Part shown: positions 33,790 to 47,380 of the stretch, piece after piece | How the letters are laid out: each line of letters begins with the position of its first letter | Position numbering within the stretch: the first letter of the stretch is position 1 | DNA from: Limonium bicolor | Taxonomy: Eukaryota; Streptophyta; Magnoliopsida; Caryophyllales; Plumbaginaceae | Length of the DNA stretch: 64,000 nt | NCBI GenBank assembly: GCA_023374045.1 | Contig: CM041783.1 | Location: 96,941,298 to 97,005,297 of the forward strand | Direction of reading: 5' to 3' | Made by a program: the position numbers and the translations under genes | The notes under the pieces: generated by a model | The model's input: only the letters and a program-made list of their open reading frames with translations | Databases searched by the model: none | Told to the model about the DNA's origin: nothing

Positions 33790-35663
33790 TGCAAACGATA
33801 AATTTGACCTATTAAATACCAAGAAATAATCTTAGAGAATAATAAATCAGAAAAACCGTCAGGTTGCAAAAATCCTGGTTATTGTAGTAGAGTTTATGGG
33901 AACCAGGTATCGAACCGTGGGACTATGTGATAATTATCTAGACTTAGCAAAGGTTATAAATTGAGGGGGAATTTTGTTTTGTTCTAAACTGTGAATTATA
34001 ATAAAGACAACAAGAATTTAAATAACAACTAATAATTAAAATAACAGAATAATAAAAGTGGTTGTGAATATGGAAGAACGGACTCTGGGTTCAGGTTTTA
34101 CTCGTTTGATTAATTATGCTATTCTACCGGTTTAATTAAGAATAATTTGGCAAAATTCCTTTTAGTCTTTAGATTTAAATCCTAAATTCTAATGACCTCG
34201 TTTACCAGAACATGCAAGGTTTGATCTAAACTCAGGCAAAACACATGTAAACGGCTAGTTAAAAGGAATATAATTTTGCATCTGAAATACTAAATTTATT
34301 CAATCAGAATAAATTCTTCCACAGACATAACAATTAATATGACCTATCTATTTATCACGGATCTGATCAAAATAGATTTCGTAAAGCAATTTAATAAACT
34401 CATGTACTTTATTAAAAAGCGAGATAATAACATTAATCGTATCAAATTATAATTAACTTAAACCGGTAAAATAAAGTGCACAATTAAAACAAACTAATAA
34501 TAACCATCCCCCAGAGTATAATTAATCTAGCCGGACATATTAAATAAATGAGCAGAGACGAGAGTAAAAGAAATCATCTGTTTCGCTGACTCCTGCTCCG
34601 TTATTCTGACAGACCGGAATAGATTTGAGGCAGATGATAATATATGGAGAATGGTCGAGCGTGGGTTCTGTGGTGGTCGAGTGAATTATGGAGACGATGG
34701 ATGAAGTGGTGAGTGAGTGAGTGTAGGTGGGCGAGAGTGTGTTCGGGTGATTTTTTGAATGGGTTTGTGAATGGAGTGGAGCAAATTGGATCGTGGGTGA
34801 ATGACTGGATGATGGACGATTAATAGACGATTTGAGCAGAGTGATTTGCAGCTCTATTTATAGATACGTGGAACGGGATGCAGACAAGGAAGAGAAGTGA
34901 CAGGGATAGTGAGCTAGCTAGTAGAGGCGGTGGAGTTGGTGCAGATCGGTGAAGATTTGAGTCAGAGATTTCATCGGGGGCAGAGCAATTGATTGCAGAG
35001 TCACGCGTGCAGAAATTAAGGTGGGCGATCGTCTGTAATAAATGAAGTAGCAGTTCGAATGCGGCGCCGGCGAAGAAGGAAGAAGAAGACGCGAAGAAAA
35101 AATTCTCCGCGTCGGATTAATGTCCCGTCCGCCTGTAGTACCGCCTGTACTACCGCCTAATAACAGGCGGTTCTCTCCCATTGCTTCCGCCTCCTTGACC
35201 GCCCAACAACAGGCGGTAATGCCTCTGTGGTCCGCCTCCACGTCCGCCAGTTAACATGCGGTAGCATGTGTGGAGTCCGCCCAGCTTGGAGGCGGTTGTT
35301 AGTGTGGTGTCCGCCCCGAGGTGGCCTGTGTGGAGTCCGCAACTTATCAGGCGGACATGCCTATTGTGTCTGCGCCTCTCTACAAATGTATTATATATAT
35401 TTACACGAGTGTATTCCAATCTTGAATCGGCTTCAGATTCTTCGTTATAAGTCCGTTTGACTCGCCGTTTGTTGCGTTGGAAAGCTCGTGAGGAGAACTA
35501 TGCATTTCTGTCATTATTTCCTGATTTTATCATATAAATTGGAATTAGTTCCTACCTAAAGTAAGAGTTACAAAAAGCATAGATAAGTGTGAGAAGGTGC
35601 GTAAAAAGTTTCATACAATAATGACCAAGCACCTATAAAACTATATAAATTTCACACTTATCA
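33790..35663 (-). repeat. B2 3' LTR, 1,874 bp
   Basis: Same ends. It shares with the B1 3' LTR the 12-bp insertion in the CCGCCT cluster. Confidence 0.95.
35127..35356. repeat. CCGCCT / AGGCGG inverted-repeat cluster, B2 3' LTR
   Basis: Same cluster with the 12-bp insertion. Confidence 0.88.
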
Positions 35664-35682
35664 AATCACCCCACACTTAGCT
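35664..35682 (-). other. Polypurine tract of B2
   Basis: Same sequence and position as in B1. Confidence 0.88.
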
Positions 35683-37097
35683 CTTTGCTTGTCCTCAAGC
35701 AAAACTCTCAAACACGAGTTCAAGTCAAGCGAATGAAACTCAACTCAAAAGGAAGGACACAGAAGAAAGATTACTAGTTTTACCAATACAGGGGCATTTT
35801 TTTTTCTTCATAAAACAAGAAGTCATTCAAAGCTAATAATAGAGAAACAAAACCATAAGAACCTCGCCTTTAGCAATGAGCCAATCCACCTTTACATTCT
35901 CAAACCGTTAGAACGACAAGGGGCATGAAGTAAGATCTTATTCCATCATACCTTTCAATGCCACATACTCTTGATCCATAGAGAGGATTATTTTTTTTTA
36001 GCACAATGATTGCACATTTTTCAATTTAAGCGCTTTTAAGTTCTTTCACCACAGACTTTTCTCTCCACCCATGTAACGGCTTTGGGTCAACTATCCCAGA
36101 TCACAAGGACCTTAGGTAGCTAGGTGATGAGGCACCCCAAAGGACTTAATAACCAAGTGGACGAGGCCTGACTTTGGATCAGAATTAAAATTAAGCATGC
36201 TTAGGATCAGCGGAGTACCTTGCCTTGTTCTTTTTCCAACCATTTCAATCCAGACATTCCAAGGCTCAAGGCTAAAAACAGGGTTCAGATGGTGAGTATT
36301 CTCAATCATTATGGCATTTACAGAACATAGACTTCATTTTTAATCAATTAAAACCAGAAAAATTTAAAAATTTTGCACCCCATTATCAGCTAACCAATTA
36401 TTCCTCCTCTATGGCTTCCTTCCAAGTTGAGCAACACAGCAGGAGTCAAACAAATGCAAGAGAAAAGAGCTCAAAGATAACAAAAGATAAGCTACGAAGG
36501 AGGTTACCCCACCCCACACTTAGAGTGAAGCAATGTCCTCATTGCTGTGGAAGTATTAATTGTGCAAGCAATCCAACGGGAAACAAAAGTAAGACATATA
36601 GTGTTCAGAGGGGAGTATGTGTAACAGTAAAGAGTGAAAAGGATTTAGAATACTCCCCAGAGTCCGTTCACGGTGTGTTGCTCGGTCCACCCCACACTTG
36701 AGTTCAGCTGTAGAATCGCGTAAAATTTCCTGTAAAGAAGATTCTACAGCCAGAAGAACTCAAGTTATTACTGCCTCATGTGCTGCCACTCCTTAATGAG
36801 AAAAATAAGAAAATAGACTAATATTTTTTTTTTTTAATATTAGACAAATTATTGAAGCACACAGAAAACTGTAAAGTAAATGTAAGTTCAAAAAAATAAG
36901 GTAGAGAATTCTTCCTGTAATTGAAAATAAGTGGTGGGTTGCCTCCCACCAAGCTGCTCTGTTTTATAGTCTCAAGCTAGACTCATAAGTCCGATTAGGA
37001 GAAAGAGGAAGAGGAGTGGGAGGGGTCCCACAACTTCCTAGACTAAGTTGCGCAGCTTTCGGAACTTATGCTTCAATCGCCATGGGAGAGACTCTTT
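35683..37097 (-). other. B2 non-coding spacer between integrase and 3' end
   Basis: Counterpart of 14341-15779. No gene or env-like frame seen; the plus-strand open frame at 36411-36701 does not persist in B1. Confidence 0.75.
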
Positions 37098-38428
37098 TTA
37101 GGTGGCGCCGACTCCGAAACAGGGGAAGAGATCCTGCTGTACCTGGACAAAAGAAACTCCAAGCAAGTTAGTAGAAACATCAGCAGGACAAGTATACCTT
37201 TTCAGTCGGGCCCCATTAACTTTGAAGGTTTCACCCTTCTTGTTTTCCAGTTCGTAGGCTCCAAATGAAGTAACCCCTACCACCTTAAATGGTCCTGCCC
37301 AATGAGATTTAAGCTTTCCTGGAAAGATCTTCAATCTAGAATTGTAGAGGAGCACCCAATCTCCAACTTTGAAGTCACGTTTCTTGATCATTTGATCGTG
37401 GAGTTTCTTGGTGCGCTCCTTGTAGATTCGAGCACTGTTGTAAGCTTATCTCTTAGTTCTTCAAGCTCTGAAAGCTGAAATTTGCGTTTCTCACCAGCAG
37501 CGATGTCAAAGTTCAGGGCCTTAAGTGCCCAGTACGCCTTATGCTCCAACTCAACAGGTAGATGGCAAGATTTCCCATATACCAGCCTAAAAGGAGACAT
37601 CCCGATGGGTGTCTTGAATGCTGTCCTGTAGGCCCAGAGAGCGTCATCTAACCGTAGAGACCAGTCCTTCCTGAAGAGTTTACTGTCTTCTGGAGAATCC
37701 ACTTCAACTCTCGATTGGATACTTCAGCTTGTCCATTTGTTTGTGGGTGATATAGTGCAACCTTATGACGTACTCCGTACTTAGCCAGCAAGGCATCGAA
37801 TGAACGGTTGCAAAAATGTGATCCCCCATCACTGATAATTGCTCGTGGAACTCCGAAGCGAGTGAAGATGTGCTTTTTGATAAACTTGACACGGTCTTTG
37901 AATCAGCATTCTGGCATGGTATGGCTTCAACCCACTTGGACACATAGTCCACTGCTACCAGAATGTATTGATAACCTTGTGAAGAGGGAAATGGCCCCAT
38001 AAAATCGATACCCCAACAGTCAAAAAGTTCGACTTCCAAAATGCTTTGCTGAGGCATCTCATGTCTTGAAGTATTGCCCATGCGCTGACAGCTATCACAA
38101 CTAGCCACAAAGGTTTGGCAGTCTTTATGGAGTGTGGGCCAATAGAATCCGGACTCCAAAACCTTGGCTGCCGTCCGATGGGATCCATGATGGCCTCCAG
38201 CTTCTCTGGAGTGACAAAACTCCAAACACTAGGTACCTCATCATCAGGGAGACACCTGCGAATTAAGCTATCTGCACACACTCGAAACAAGTGAGGGTCT
38301 TCCCAGATATAATGGCGTGAGTCAGAAAGGAATTTCTTTTTCTGAGCATATGATAAATCATGAGGAACAACTCCAGAAACAAGAAAATTAGCCATATCAG
38401 CATACCATGGCTCTTGCACCTTTTTCAA
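37098..38428 (-). pseudogene. pol: B2 integrase, broken
   Basis: Zinc site HGSH...CDSC, core [11 protein letters not shown], then a frameshift before the SDGGSHF part. The C-terminal module (37098-37391: [28 protein letters not shown]) is intact and better preserved than in B1. The SVW|EFCHS shift is shared with B1. Confidence 0.86.
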
Positions 38429-38440
38429 ACTGAAGACGGT

Positions 38441-38962
38441 TCATCGGAAAAATTCATTAATAGGAATACCGTCGTCAGGAGTTACCATCCTAGAGAGATG
38501 GTCAGCAACAACATTCAGTTTACCACTCTTGTCCCTCACTTCTATATCGAATTCCTGTAAAAGAAGAATCCAACGTAGCAAGCGAGGCTTGGCCTCTTTC
38601 TTGGCAAACAAATATTTAAGAGCAGAGTGGTCAGTGTGGATAATCACTTTACTTCCCCATAAATATGATCGAAATCTATCTAAGGAGAAGACCACTGCTA
38701 GGAGCTCTTTCTCAGTTGTTGTGTAGTTTCTCTGGGCATCATCTAGAGTTTTGCTGGCATAAGCAATAACTCTTAACACCTTATCTTTCTTTTGGCACAG
38801 GGCTGCACCTACTGCAAAGTCACTAGCATCACACATTATTTCAAATGGCGATGACCAGTCAGGAGAAACAACGATAGGGGCAGCTACCAATTTTTGCTTA
38901 ATTAAATTAAAAGCAGAAATACAATCTTCAGAAAATATAAATGAAACATCTTTCATTAGCAA
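38441..38962 (-). CDS. pol: B2 RNase H domain
   Basis: 173 residues with [20 protein letters not shown] and [10 protein letters not shown], continuing to [10 protein letters not shown]. It overlaps the RT end by a few bases, which marks the shared one-base loss between the two domains. Confidence 0.9.
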   Translation of the reverse strand: MLMKDVSFIFSEDCISAFNLIKQKLVAAPIVVSPDWSSPFEIMCDASDFAVGAALCQKKDKVLRVIAYASKTLDDAQRNYTTTEKELLAVVFSLDRFRSYLWGSKVIIHTDHSALKYLFAKKEAKPRLLRWILLLQEFDIEVRDKSGKLNVVADHLSRMVTPDDGIPINEFFR

Positions 38963-39807
38963 TCAGTCAAAGGTTTAGCAATTTTAGAGAAGTCTTGAAT
39001 AAACCTTCGATAGAAACCAGCATGCCCAAGAAACGATCTTACTTCCTTTACACAAGTGGGAGCTGGTAGCTTCTCTATCACTTCGACTTTTGCTTTGTCA
39101 ACCTCAATCCCTTTAGCAGACACCTTGTGGCCGAGCACTATCCCATCCTTTACCATAAAATGGCATTTCTCCCAGTTGAGAACTAGGTTGGTCTCTTCGC
39201 ACCGTCCAAGGATAAGATCAAGCTGTGCTAGACAAACATCAAAATCAGAGCCATAGACAGAAAAATCGTCCATAAATACCTCTATACTCTGCTCAATGAA
39301 GTCTGCAAAGATGGCCTGCATGCAGCGCTGGAAAGTGGCAGGGGCATTGCATAAACCAAAGGGCATTCTTTTGTATGCAAAGGTACCAAATGGACAAGTA
39401 AAGGTAGTCTTGTCCTGGTCCTCAGGTGCAATAGGAATTTGAAAGTACCCTGAAAAACCATCTAAAAAACAGTAATATTCCTGCCCAGCCAATCTCTCTA
39501 GCATTTGATCAATAAAGGGGAGTGGGAAATGATCTTTCCTGGTGGCTGAATTCAAACGCCTATAATCTATACACATACGCCATCCAGTGATCTTTCGTTG
39601 GGGAATGGACTCACCTTTGTCGTTTATAACAGCTTCAAAACCTCCTTTCTTAGGAACTACCTGTACAGGACTTACCCATGTGCTGTCCGATATAGGGTAA
39701 ATGATCCCAGCGTCCAGAAGCTTCAACACCTCTGTCTTGACAACTTCCTTCATGTTAGGGTTGAGCCGACGCTGGGGTTGTCTGACAGGTTTGTAGTCTT
39801 CCTCCAT
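38956..39807 (-). CDS. pol: B2 reverse transcriptase domain
   Basis: 283 residues, with all RT motifs as in B1, including MDDFSVYG. It ends at the same early stop (TDC) as B1. Confidence 0.92.
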   Translation of the reverse strand: MEEDYKPVRQPQRRLNPNMKEVVKTEVLKLLDAGIIYPISDSTWVSPVQVVPKKGGFEAVINDKGESIPQRKITGWRMCIDYRRLNSATRKDHFPLPFIDQMLERLAGQEYYCFLDGFSGYFQIPIAPEDQDKTTFTCPFGTFAYKRMPFGLCNAPATFQRCMQAIFADFIEQSIEVFMDDFSVYGSDFDVCLAQLDLILGRCEETNLVLNWEKCHFMVKDGIVLGHKVSAKGIEVDKAKVEVIEKLPAPTCVKEVRSFLGHAGFYRRFIQDFSKIAKPLTDC

Positions 39808-39885
39808 ATAGATACGATGTGTACAGAAGGCCGGGTTGATGCCTTTGATATCAGCTAGAGTCCATCCGATGGCTCTCTTATGTCC

Positions 39886-41241
39886 TCAGACTTCAAGTAA
39901 CCTGCTTTCTTGCCCAGAAGTCAAAGAAGATGAAACAATGACAGGCAAGTAATTATCATTAGCTAAAAAGCAGTACTTGAGATTAGAGGGGAGCTCCTTA
40001 AGCTCAAGTACTGGAGGTTGCTCTATAGAAGGAACAGGTCTTTGGATTTCTTTATCAAGTCTCTCCAAAGGAGGGCGATAGGCTTGAAAACCTGGTTTTC
40101 CTCTCTCTACATGTGCTAGAGCTGTATTAACATCCATATTAAGAGTTTTATCCTCAACAGAAGATATAAGAACATGTTCTAAAGGTTCAAAATCTGAAAA
40201 AGTAGAAGAAAGTATAGAATAAATCTCATCATCAGTAGAAAGTTCACATACCTCGCCATCCTCATCTTGCATACTTACCGACATAACTGAATGAGCTGAA
40301 GTAGAACTTAACTTCATCATCTTTTTCATATCAAACTCTATCTTCTCATCTCCGTACCTCAAGGTGATTCTACCATCATGCACGTCAATGACCGCCTTGG
40401 CAGTACTTAGAAAAGGACGACCCAAAATGAGTGGGACCTCCACATCATCATCTATGTTTAAAAGGGACTGGGTGAAGCTCTCTTCCTTTTACCTTCATGA
40501 AGGTTGCATATGGCATGATGTTGATGCTTGCGCCCAGGTCACACAGGCCACTTCCACAATCTATATCTCCGATAAAGCAGGGAACAATAGGAGTGCCCGG
40601 ATCCTTCTGTTTTGGGGGAAGTGCTCGAAGTAACGCCGTAGAGCACTCTTCTGTAAGGTGGACAGTCTCCTTGTCCTGCTTCTTCTTCCTCTTTGTCACG
40701 AGATCCTTCAAAAATTTTGCATAATTGGGCATCTCCTGTAAAGCATCAATTAAAGGTATATCGATAGTCAGTTTCTTGAATATGCTTAAGAATTTATTGA
40801 ATTGCTCATCTAAACACTTCTTTTCATCCTGTTTGGAAATGGAAGCTCTATTCGCTTAGGAGTAGAAGAAGGTACATCAATTTGAATAGAAGATGGAGAA
40901 GGGGAAGAATTGATTGGAGCCTGTATCTCCTCAGAAACTACCACTGGTGGGACCGAAGGCTCTGGTGATTCATTGGAATGGGTGATCTTTTCACCAGTTT
41001 GTTGGGCTGTCACTTGTTTGTTATCTCCCAGCTGCTTGCCACTTCTTAATGTCACGGCTGCACTGAGCTCATCCTCAGGTTGGATCTCTGAAGATGCACC
41101 ACAATTGCAGATCCTCAAGGCCTTGGCTGTCTCTCTTGGATTTTGCTGAGATTGTGATGGAAATGAGCCTGGCTGCCTTTGATGCTGGTTGTTAAGTAGC
41201 TGGTTCATCTGCTGCTCCAGATTTCTTTGGCTATTTATCAA
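39886..41241 (-). pseudogene. B2 gag tail plus protease, broken
   Basis: Linker 40810-41241 (AAVTLRSGKQL), a frameshift near 40825, protease 40448-40732 with intact triad LCDLGASINIM, a stop after KHR, then EVPLILGRPF in 39886-40443. The join KHR/EVPLIL is the same as in B1. Confidence 0.83.
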
Positions 41242-42613
41242 GGATTGGTTGAGAGTTTGTTGTTCTTCTGGTTGGTAGCCATGGAAGTAATTATATCTTG
41301 GAGCTTTTCCATCTTTTCATCAGATGCAGATTTAATAGGTGGCTGGTAAGAGTTCTGGCCCTGTCCCATCTGCATCTGAGGACGAGCTTGATTGTATGGT
41401 TGCCTAGAGAAGCCTGGGGGTCCCTGCACATTACTTTGTAAAAGATTCGAATTTAAGGCATTGTTGGGATTACCATACCTGAGATTCGGATGTTGATTTC
41501 GGTTCCAGGGCTGTTGGTAATTCCCTTGTCCTACAAAGTTGGCTTCTTCAGCGACCCGTATCTCCTCCAGATAAGGACATACTTCAAACGAGTGGTCACC
41601 ACCACAATTAGAGCACAGAGGCTCAGATGAGGATGAAGAAGCTATCCTCTTTACCTGCTGAGAAGGCTGACCATTAATTAGAAAATCGTCAAATCTTTTC
41701 ACTAGTGAGCTTACCAGTGTGGATTGTTGAGCTTGTGACTCTGCCATCTGCTCCATCCAAGGATCTATATTTCTTGCACCCTTTGCACCCATTGTCATAG
41801 TTCTGCCACCTTCGGTGCCCCACTGACGAACTTCTTCTATGTACGTCTCCATGGCCGCCATGAAATCGTTGCCGGATCGGTTGAGGATGTTTCCTCCCAA
41901 AGCTGATCTAACTTCGGCTTGATGTATATGCTGCAATCCATTAAAGAATGTCATAGCAATACACGTGAGATCTTGTCCGTGATGAGGACACTGTCGGAGC
42001 ATCTCTTTAAAACGATCCCATGCCTCACAGATAGTCTCAGTACCTCCCTGTTTAAAAGCAAGTAAAGCTGCAACCAAATTCCTAGTTCTAGAAATAGGAT
42101 AATATTTTTCATAGAACCTGGTTGTCATCTCCTCCCAACTAGTGATAATACCAGAGGGAAGACAGTAGAACCATTTCATTGCTTCACTGGTGAGGCTGCT
42201 AGGAAATAAACTCATTCTAGCATACTCCAGGAGATTATCTGAGCACCCAATTTGATCAATATTTATTAGAAATCGGTTTACGTGATCTAGGGCGTTGTTG
42301 GGTTGGAACCGTCAAATGTGCCAGAGGGCATCTCTCGTATGACCTTGTTCTGATGTGATGGCTTCAGATCCTTCCATTCCTTCATTAATTCAGGTGGTAG
42401 CGTAGGAAGAGCTACTGGGCTTCTTCTTGGAATGGCTGCTGGTCTGCTAAATTGCTTCATTGCTTGGCTACCGTTTGTAGGAGTTGCCATTTGTATTTCT
42501 CTTTGGAACCTCTGTTGGCGTTTGGCTAGCTGAGCGGTACGTTCGATTTCCGGGTCAAGGATTCTGTCCCAATCGAGATGAGTGTCTGACCAAGAACGAG
42601 TGTACACCATCAA
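41238..42613 (-). pseudogene. gag: B2 gag, N-terminal and capsid part
   Basis: Same as the B1 gag. The frame starts at MMVYTRSW (42613), breaks near 42290 (a base lost at GGGCGTTGTTGGG), and resumes through the capsid and zinc knuckle CSNCGGDHSFEVC (41238-42215). Confidence 0.88.
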
Positions 42614-42762
42614 CAGTCTGCAAAAAGAAAAATAGATTCCACAAAAATTTAAAAGTAGAGTAAAATAAAATAAAAAATAGATAGATACAATAAAATAGTA
42701 ATAATAATAATAATTTTTTTTTTTAATTAATAACCCAAGCTAAGGACTAGACAGGAGTCTAG

Positions 42763-42780
42763 TCCCCGGCAACGGCGCCA
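42763..42780 (-). other. Primer binding site of B2 (Asp tRNA)
   Basis: Identical to the B1 site, three bases from the 5' LTR. Confidence 0.92.
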
Positions 42781-43848
42781 ATTTGCAAACGATAAATTTG
42801 ACCTATTAAATACCAAGAAATAATCTTAGAGAATAATAAATCAGAAAAACCGTCAGGTTGCAAAAATCCTGGTTATTGTAGTAGAGTTTATGGGAACCAG
42901 GTATCGAACCGTGGGACTATGTGATAATTATCTAGACTTAGCAAAGGTTATAAATTGAGGGGGAATTTTGTTTTGTTCTAAACTGTGAATTATAATAAAG
43001 ACAACAAGAATTTAAATAACAACTAATAATTAAAATAACAGAATAATAAAAGTGGTTGTGAATATGGAAGAACGGACTCTGGGTTCAGGTTTTACTCGTT
43101 TGATTAATTATGCTATTCTACCGGTTTAATTAAGAATAATTTGGCAAAATTCCTTTTATAGTCTTTAGATTTAAATCCTAAATTCTAATGACCTCGTTTA
43201 CCAGAACATGCAAGGTTTGATCTAAACTCAGGCAAAACATGTAAACGGCTAGTTAAAAGGAATATAATTTTGCATCTGAAATACTAAATTTATTCAATCA
43301 GAATAAATTCTTCCACAGACATAACAATTAATATGACCTATCTATTTATCACGGATCTGATCAAAATAGATTTCGTAAAGCAATTTAATAAACTCATGTA
43401 CTTTATTAAAAAGCGAGATAATAACATTAATCGTATCAAATTATAATTAACTTAAACCGGTAAAATAAAGTGCACAATTAAAACAAACTAATAATAACCA
43501 TCCCCCAGAGTATAATTAATCTAGCCGGACATATTAAATAAATGAGCAGAGACGAGAGTAAAAGAAATCATCTGTTTCGCTGACTCCTGCTCCGTTATTC
43601 TGACAGACCGGAATAGATTTGAGGCAGATGATAATATATGGAGAATGGTCGAGCGTGGGTTCTGTGGTGGTCGAGTGAATTATGGAGACGATGGATGAAG
43701 TGGTGAGTGAGTGAGTGTAGGTGGGCGAGAGTGTGTTCGGGTGATTTTTTGAATGGGTTTGTGAATGGAGTGGAGCAAATTGGATCGTGGGTGAATGACT
43801 GGATGATGGACGATTAATAGACGATTTGAGCAGAGTGATTTGCAGCTC

Positions 43849-43856
43849 TATTTATA
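43849..43856 (-). promoter_or_regulatory. TATA box in the B2 5' LTR
   Basis: Same TATAAATA in the same context as in B1. The 3' LTR copies are at 13517-13524 and 34855-34862. Confidence 0.7.
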
Positions 43857-44118
43857 GATACGTGGAACGGGATGCAGACAAGGAAGAGAAGTGACAGGGA
43901 TAGTGAGCTAGCTAGTAGAGGCGGTGGAGTTGGTGCAGATCGGTGAAGATTTGAGTCAGAGATTTCATCGGGGGCAGAGCAATTGATTGCAGAGTCACGC
44001 GTGCAGAAATTAAGGTGGGCGATCGTCTGTAATAAATGAAGTAGCAGTTCGAATGCGGCGCCGCGAGAAGAAGGAAGAAGACGCGAAGAAAAAATTCTCC
44101 GCGTCGGATTAATGTCCC

Positions 44119-44332
44119 GTCCGCCTGTACTACCGCCTAATAACAGGCGGTTCTCTCCCATTGCTTCCGCCTCCTTGACCGCCCCAACAGGCGGTAATGC
44201 CTCTGTGGTCCGCCTCCACGTCCGCCAGTTAACATGCGGTAGCATGTGTGGAGTCCGCCCAGCTTGGAGGCGGTTGTTAGTGTGGTGTCCGCCCCGGTGG
44301 CCTGTTGAGAGTCCGCAACTTATCAGGCGGAC
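44119..44332. repeat. CCGCCT / AGGCGG inverted-repeat cluster, B2 5' LTR
   Basis: Same cluster without the 12-bp insertion. Confidence 0.88.
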
Positions 44333-44640
44333 ATGCCTATTGTGTCTGCGCCTCTCTACAAATGTATTATATATATTTACACGAGTGTATTCCAATCTTG
44401 AATCGGCTTCAGATTCTTCGTTATAAGTCCGTTTGACTCGCCGTTTGTTGCGTTGGAAAGCTCGTGAGGAGAACTATGCATTTCTGTCATTATTTCCTGA
44501 TTTTATCATATAAATTGGAATTAGTTCCTACCTAAAGTAAGAGTTACAAAAAGCATAGAATAAGTGTGAGAAGGTGCGTAAAAAGTTTCATACAATAATG
44601 ACCAAGCACCTATAAAACTATATAAATTTCACACTTATCA

Positions 44641-44645
44641 GCCTC
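44641..44645. repeat. Target site duplication of B2, right copy
   Basis: GCCTC, partner of 33785-33789. Confidence 0.93.
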
Positions 44646-47203
44646 TCGTGTGGACTTCCAATATCTGGATAGGAATCTGGTATCTCTGTCAGATACAATC
44701 GTTTTCAGAACCCCATGATGTCTTACAATCTCTTTGTCGAAGAGCTCTGCAAGCTTAGCCACTTTCCAGGTGTCCTTCATCGGTATGAATCGAGCCACCT
44801 TGGTCAGTCGGTCTACCACAACCCAAATCATATTCAGACCTCCCCTTGTTGGCGGAAGCCATACCACGAAGTCCATAGATATGTCATGGAACTTCCACTC
44901 CGGCACTGGCATTGGCTGCACCATACCACCAGGCCGTCGGTGCTCAAACTTGACCTTCTGACAAGTGAGACACCTCAACACATAGTCATTCACATCCTTT
45001 TTCATTCCAGCCACCAAAATATCTTTTCATTCCCTTATACATCTTTGAAGCTCCGGGGTGAATCGATGTCGTAGAACAATGGGATTACTCAGTATGCGCT
45101 CCTTCAGCTTAGCGCTACTCCTCGGTATACACAACCGGCCATTAAGCCTAATCAGGTCATCATTGTGGAGTCTGAAGTCGTACTTCTGACCCTCGAATGT
45201 GCCATCAATAAGCTTCTGTCTAATCTCCACCATATACTGATCCGTCATTTGAGCACTCCGCACCTCTTCAACCAAGCCAGTATGAGAGACTAGCGAATGG
45301 AGAGATGCTCGGCGACTCAATGCGTCAGCTACCACGTTTGCCTTACCCTCCTTGTACTATAAATTGATGTCATAATCATTTAAGAATTCAACCCACCTTC
45401 TTTGCCTCATGTTCAACTCTTTCTGAGTGAACAAGTATTTCAAACTCTTGTGGTCAGAATAGATTGTCCCGCTTACCCCATACAAATGATGTCGCCATAT
45501 CTTCAGTGCGAAGACAATGGCCCCCAATTCTAAATCGTGGGTAGGGTAGTTCTCCTCATGCTTCTTCAACTGTCGGGAGGCGTAAGCCACGACCTTCCCG
45601 TGTTGCATCAACACACAACCCATACCCCTGCCTGATGCGTCGCAATAGACCTCAAAACCATCTGGACCATCTGGTAATGTCAGAACCGGTGCAGATGTCA
45701 GAGCATCCTTGAGACTCGTGAAAGCACTCTCACAGTCGACTGTCCACTCGAATGGTGCATCCTTTTTCATCAAGGAAGTCATCGGCTTCGAGACACTGGA
45801 GAAGTCCTTCACAAACCTCCTATAATAACCTGCCAGACCGAGGAAGCTCCTGATGTCGGTAACTGTCTTCGGCCTAGGCCAGGTGCGCACTGCATCTATC
45901 TTTGCCGGATCAACAGCGATCCCGGCCTCAGAAATCACATGTCCAAGGAATGATACTTGGTTCAACCAAAATTCACACTTAGAAAATTTAGCATACAGCT
46001 GATTCTTTCTCAACGTCTGCAGTACATCTCTCAGGTGGCTTTCATGCTCACCTCTCGATTTCGAATACATAAGTATGTCATCGATGAAGACTACCACTGA
46101 TTTGTCCAACTGATCTTGGAACAAACGGTTCATTAAGTCCATGAACTTTGCTGGTGCATTTGACAAGCCAAACGGCATAACTGTGAACTCATAATGCCCA
46201 TACCTAGTTCTGAAGGCTGTCTTTTCGATATCACTGTCACGGATGGCAATCTGGTGGTATCCGGAACGTAGGTCTATCTTGGAGAATACTGATGCTCCCC
46301 TCAGCTGATCAAATAGATCGTCGATGCGTGGTAAGGGGTAACGGTTCTTCACCGTAACAGCATTCAGCTCCCGATAATCAATACACAGGCGGAGGCTACC
46401 GTCCTTCTTCTTCACGAAGAGGACCGGCGCTCCCCATGGTGAAACACTAGGGCGGATAAAGCCCTTGTCGAGTAGGTCTCTCAGCTGCTCCTTGAGCTCT
46501 GTCATCTCTGCTGGAGCCATACGGTAAGGTGCTTTCGCAATGGGTCCGGTGCCCGGAACTAGATCAATCTCAAACTCAACCTCTCGTGCTGGCGGCATGC
46601 CCGGCAGTTCCTTAGGAAATACATCAGGAAACTCCGACACTACCGGCACATCTGGGCTAAACTCAGGGTCTCTCTCTATGTCCTGGACATAGCAGAGGTA
46701 TACATCATTTCCTCGTCGCAACTCACGATACATGGCCATGGCGGTGATGATCTGTGTCGAAGGCTCCCTGGGCCTCTGGCGGTATGATATAGTAACCCTA
46801 GATGGACTCCTAAGAAGCAGTCGATGCTCGCGCATAGATTCTACCCTTGTACCGCTCCAACCAGTTCATCCCGACAATCACATCAAAACCAGTCCGTCGA
46901 ACTCTATCAAGTCGATCGGAAACTCCTCATTCATGATTCGCACAACAGCATCTCGGCAGTAGCGGGTACACCTGATCCGCTCTTTCGACGGGAGAGTGAC
47001 CACGAAGTCTGGCATCTCTTCACCGTCTAACCCCAGCCTCTTCGCAAATGATAGCGAAATGAATGTGTGTGAGGCTCTAGAGTCGAACAAGATCGATGCA
47101 TCCACGCCATTCACTGGAAAGGTACCGGTGAGGATTGTGCCGCTCTTGCCGGCTTCTGCCTTATTGCAGACACTCAGTATACCTCCCGTACCGAGTGCAC
47201 AAC
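44641..47203 (-). pseudogene. pol: A3 pol, 5' part (PR-RT-RNase H-first half of INT)
   Basis: A long open frame at 45357-46835 covers the protease tail, RT ([16 protein letters not shown] with V to M) and all of RNase H ([16 protein letters not shown]). The protease N-terminal part is in 46878-47114 with triad D-S-R; indels near 46830-46890 separate the two. TAG at 45357-45359 precedes integrase. The integrase zinc region is frameshifted near 45094 (shared with A2) and near 45010-45020. It is cut by B2 after the STREA sequence. Confidence 0.9.
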
Positions 47204-47269
47204 CTAATTCATTGGCAAACTAATAAGTATTGGGTAACAACACGTTGATACACTCCAAAACAACATTCC

Positions 47270-47275
47270 TTTATT
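47270..47275 (-). promoter_or_regulatory. AATAAA after the A3 AlkB stop codon
   Basis: Same place as in the other copies. Confidence 0.5.
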
Positions 47276-47380
47276 CATTAACACAGTCTTTATACCATAA
47301 GTTGGTTACATTGTGGACATGGCTAGATATAGCTCCTTTGTCAAACCACTGGCTTAATACATTACATGATTACACAAGGC

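Larger units (their letters stand above)
33790..44640 (-). mobile_element. Element B2: copy of B1 nested in A3
   Basis: 10,851 bp, LTRs 33790-35663 and 42784-44640, the same insertion base and target duplication GCCTC (33785-33789, 44641-44645) as B1. It shares disabling changes with B1 and LTR-side-specific variants, so it is a duplicate of the same insertion. Confidence 0.95.
42784..44640 (-). repeat. B2 5' LTR, 1,857 bp
   Basis: Same ends. Like the B1 5' LTR it lacks the 12-bp insertion. Confidence 0.95.

Noticed and set aside
36112..36309. Possible captured gene fragment in the B2 spacer
   Set aside because: No motif recognised and the frame is not kept between B1 and B2.
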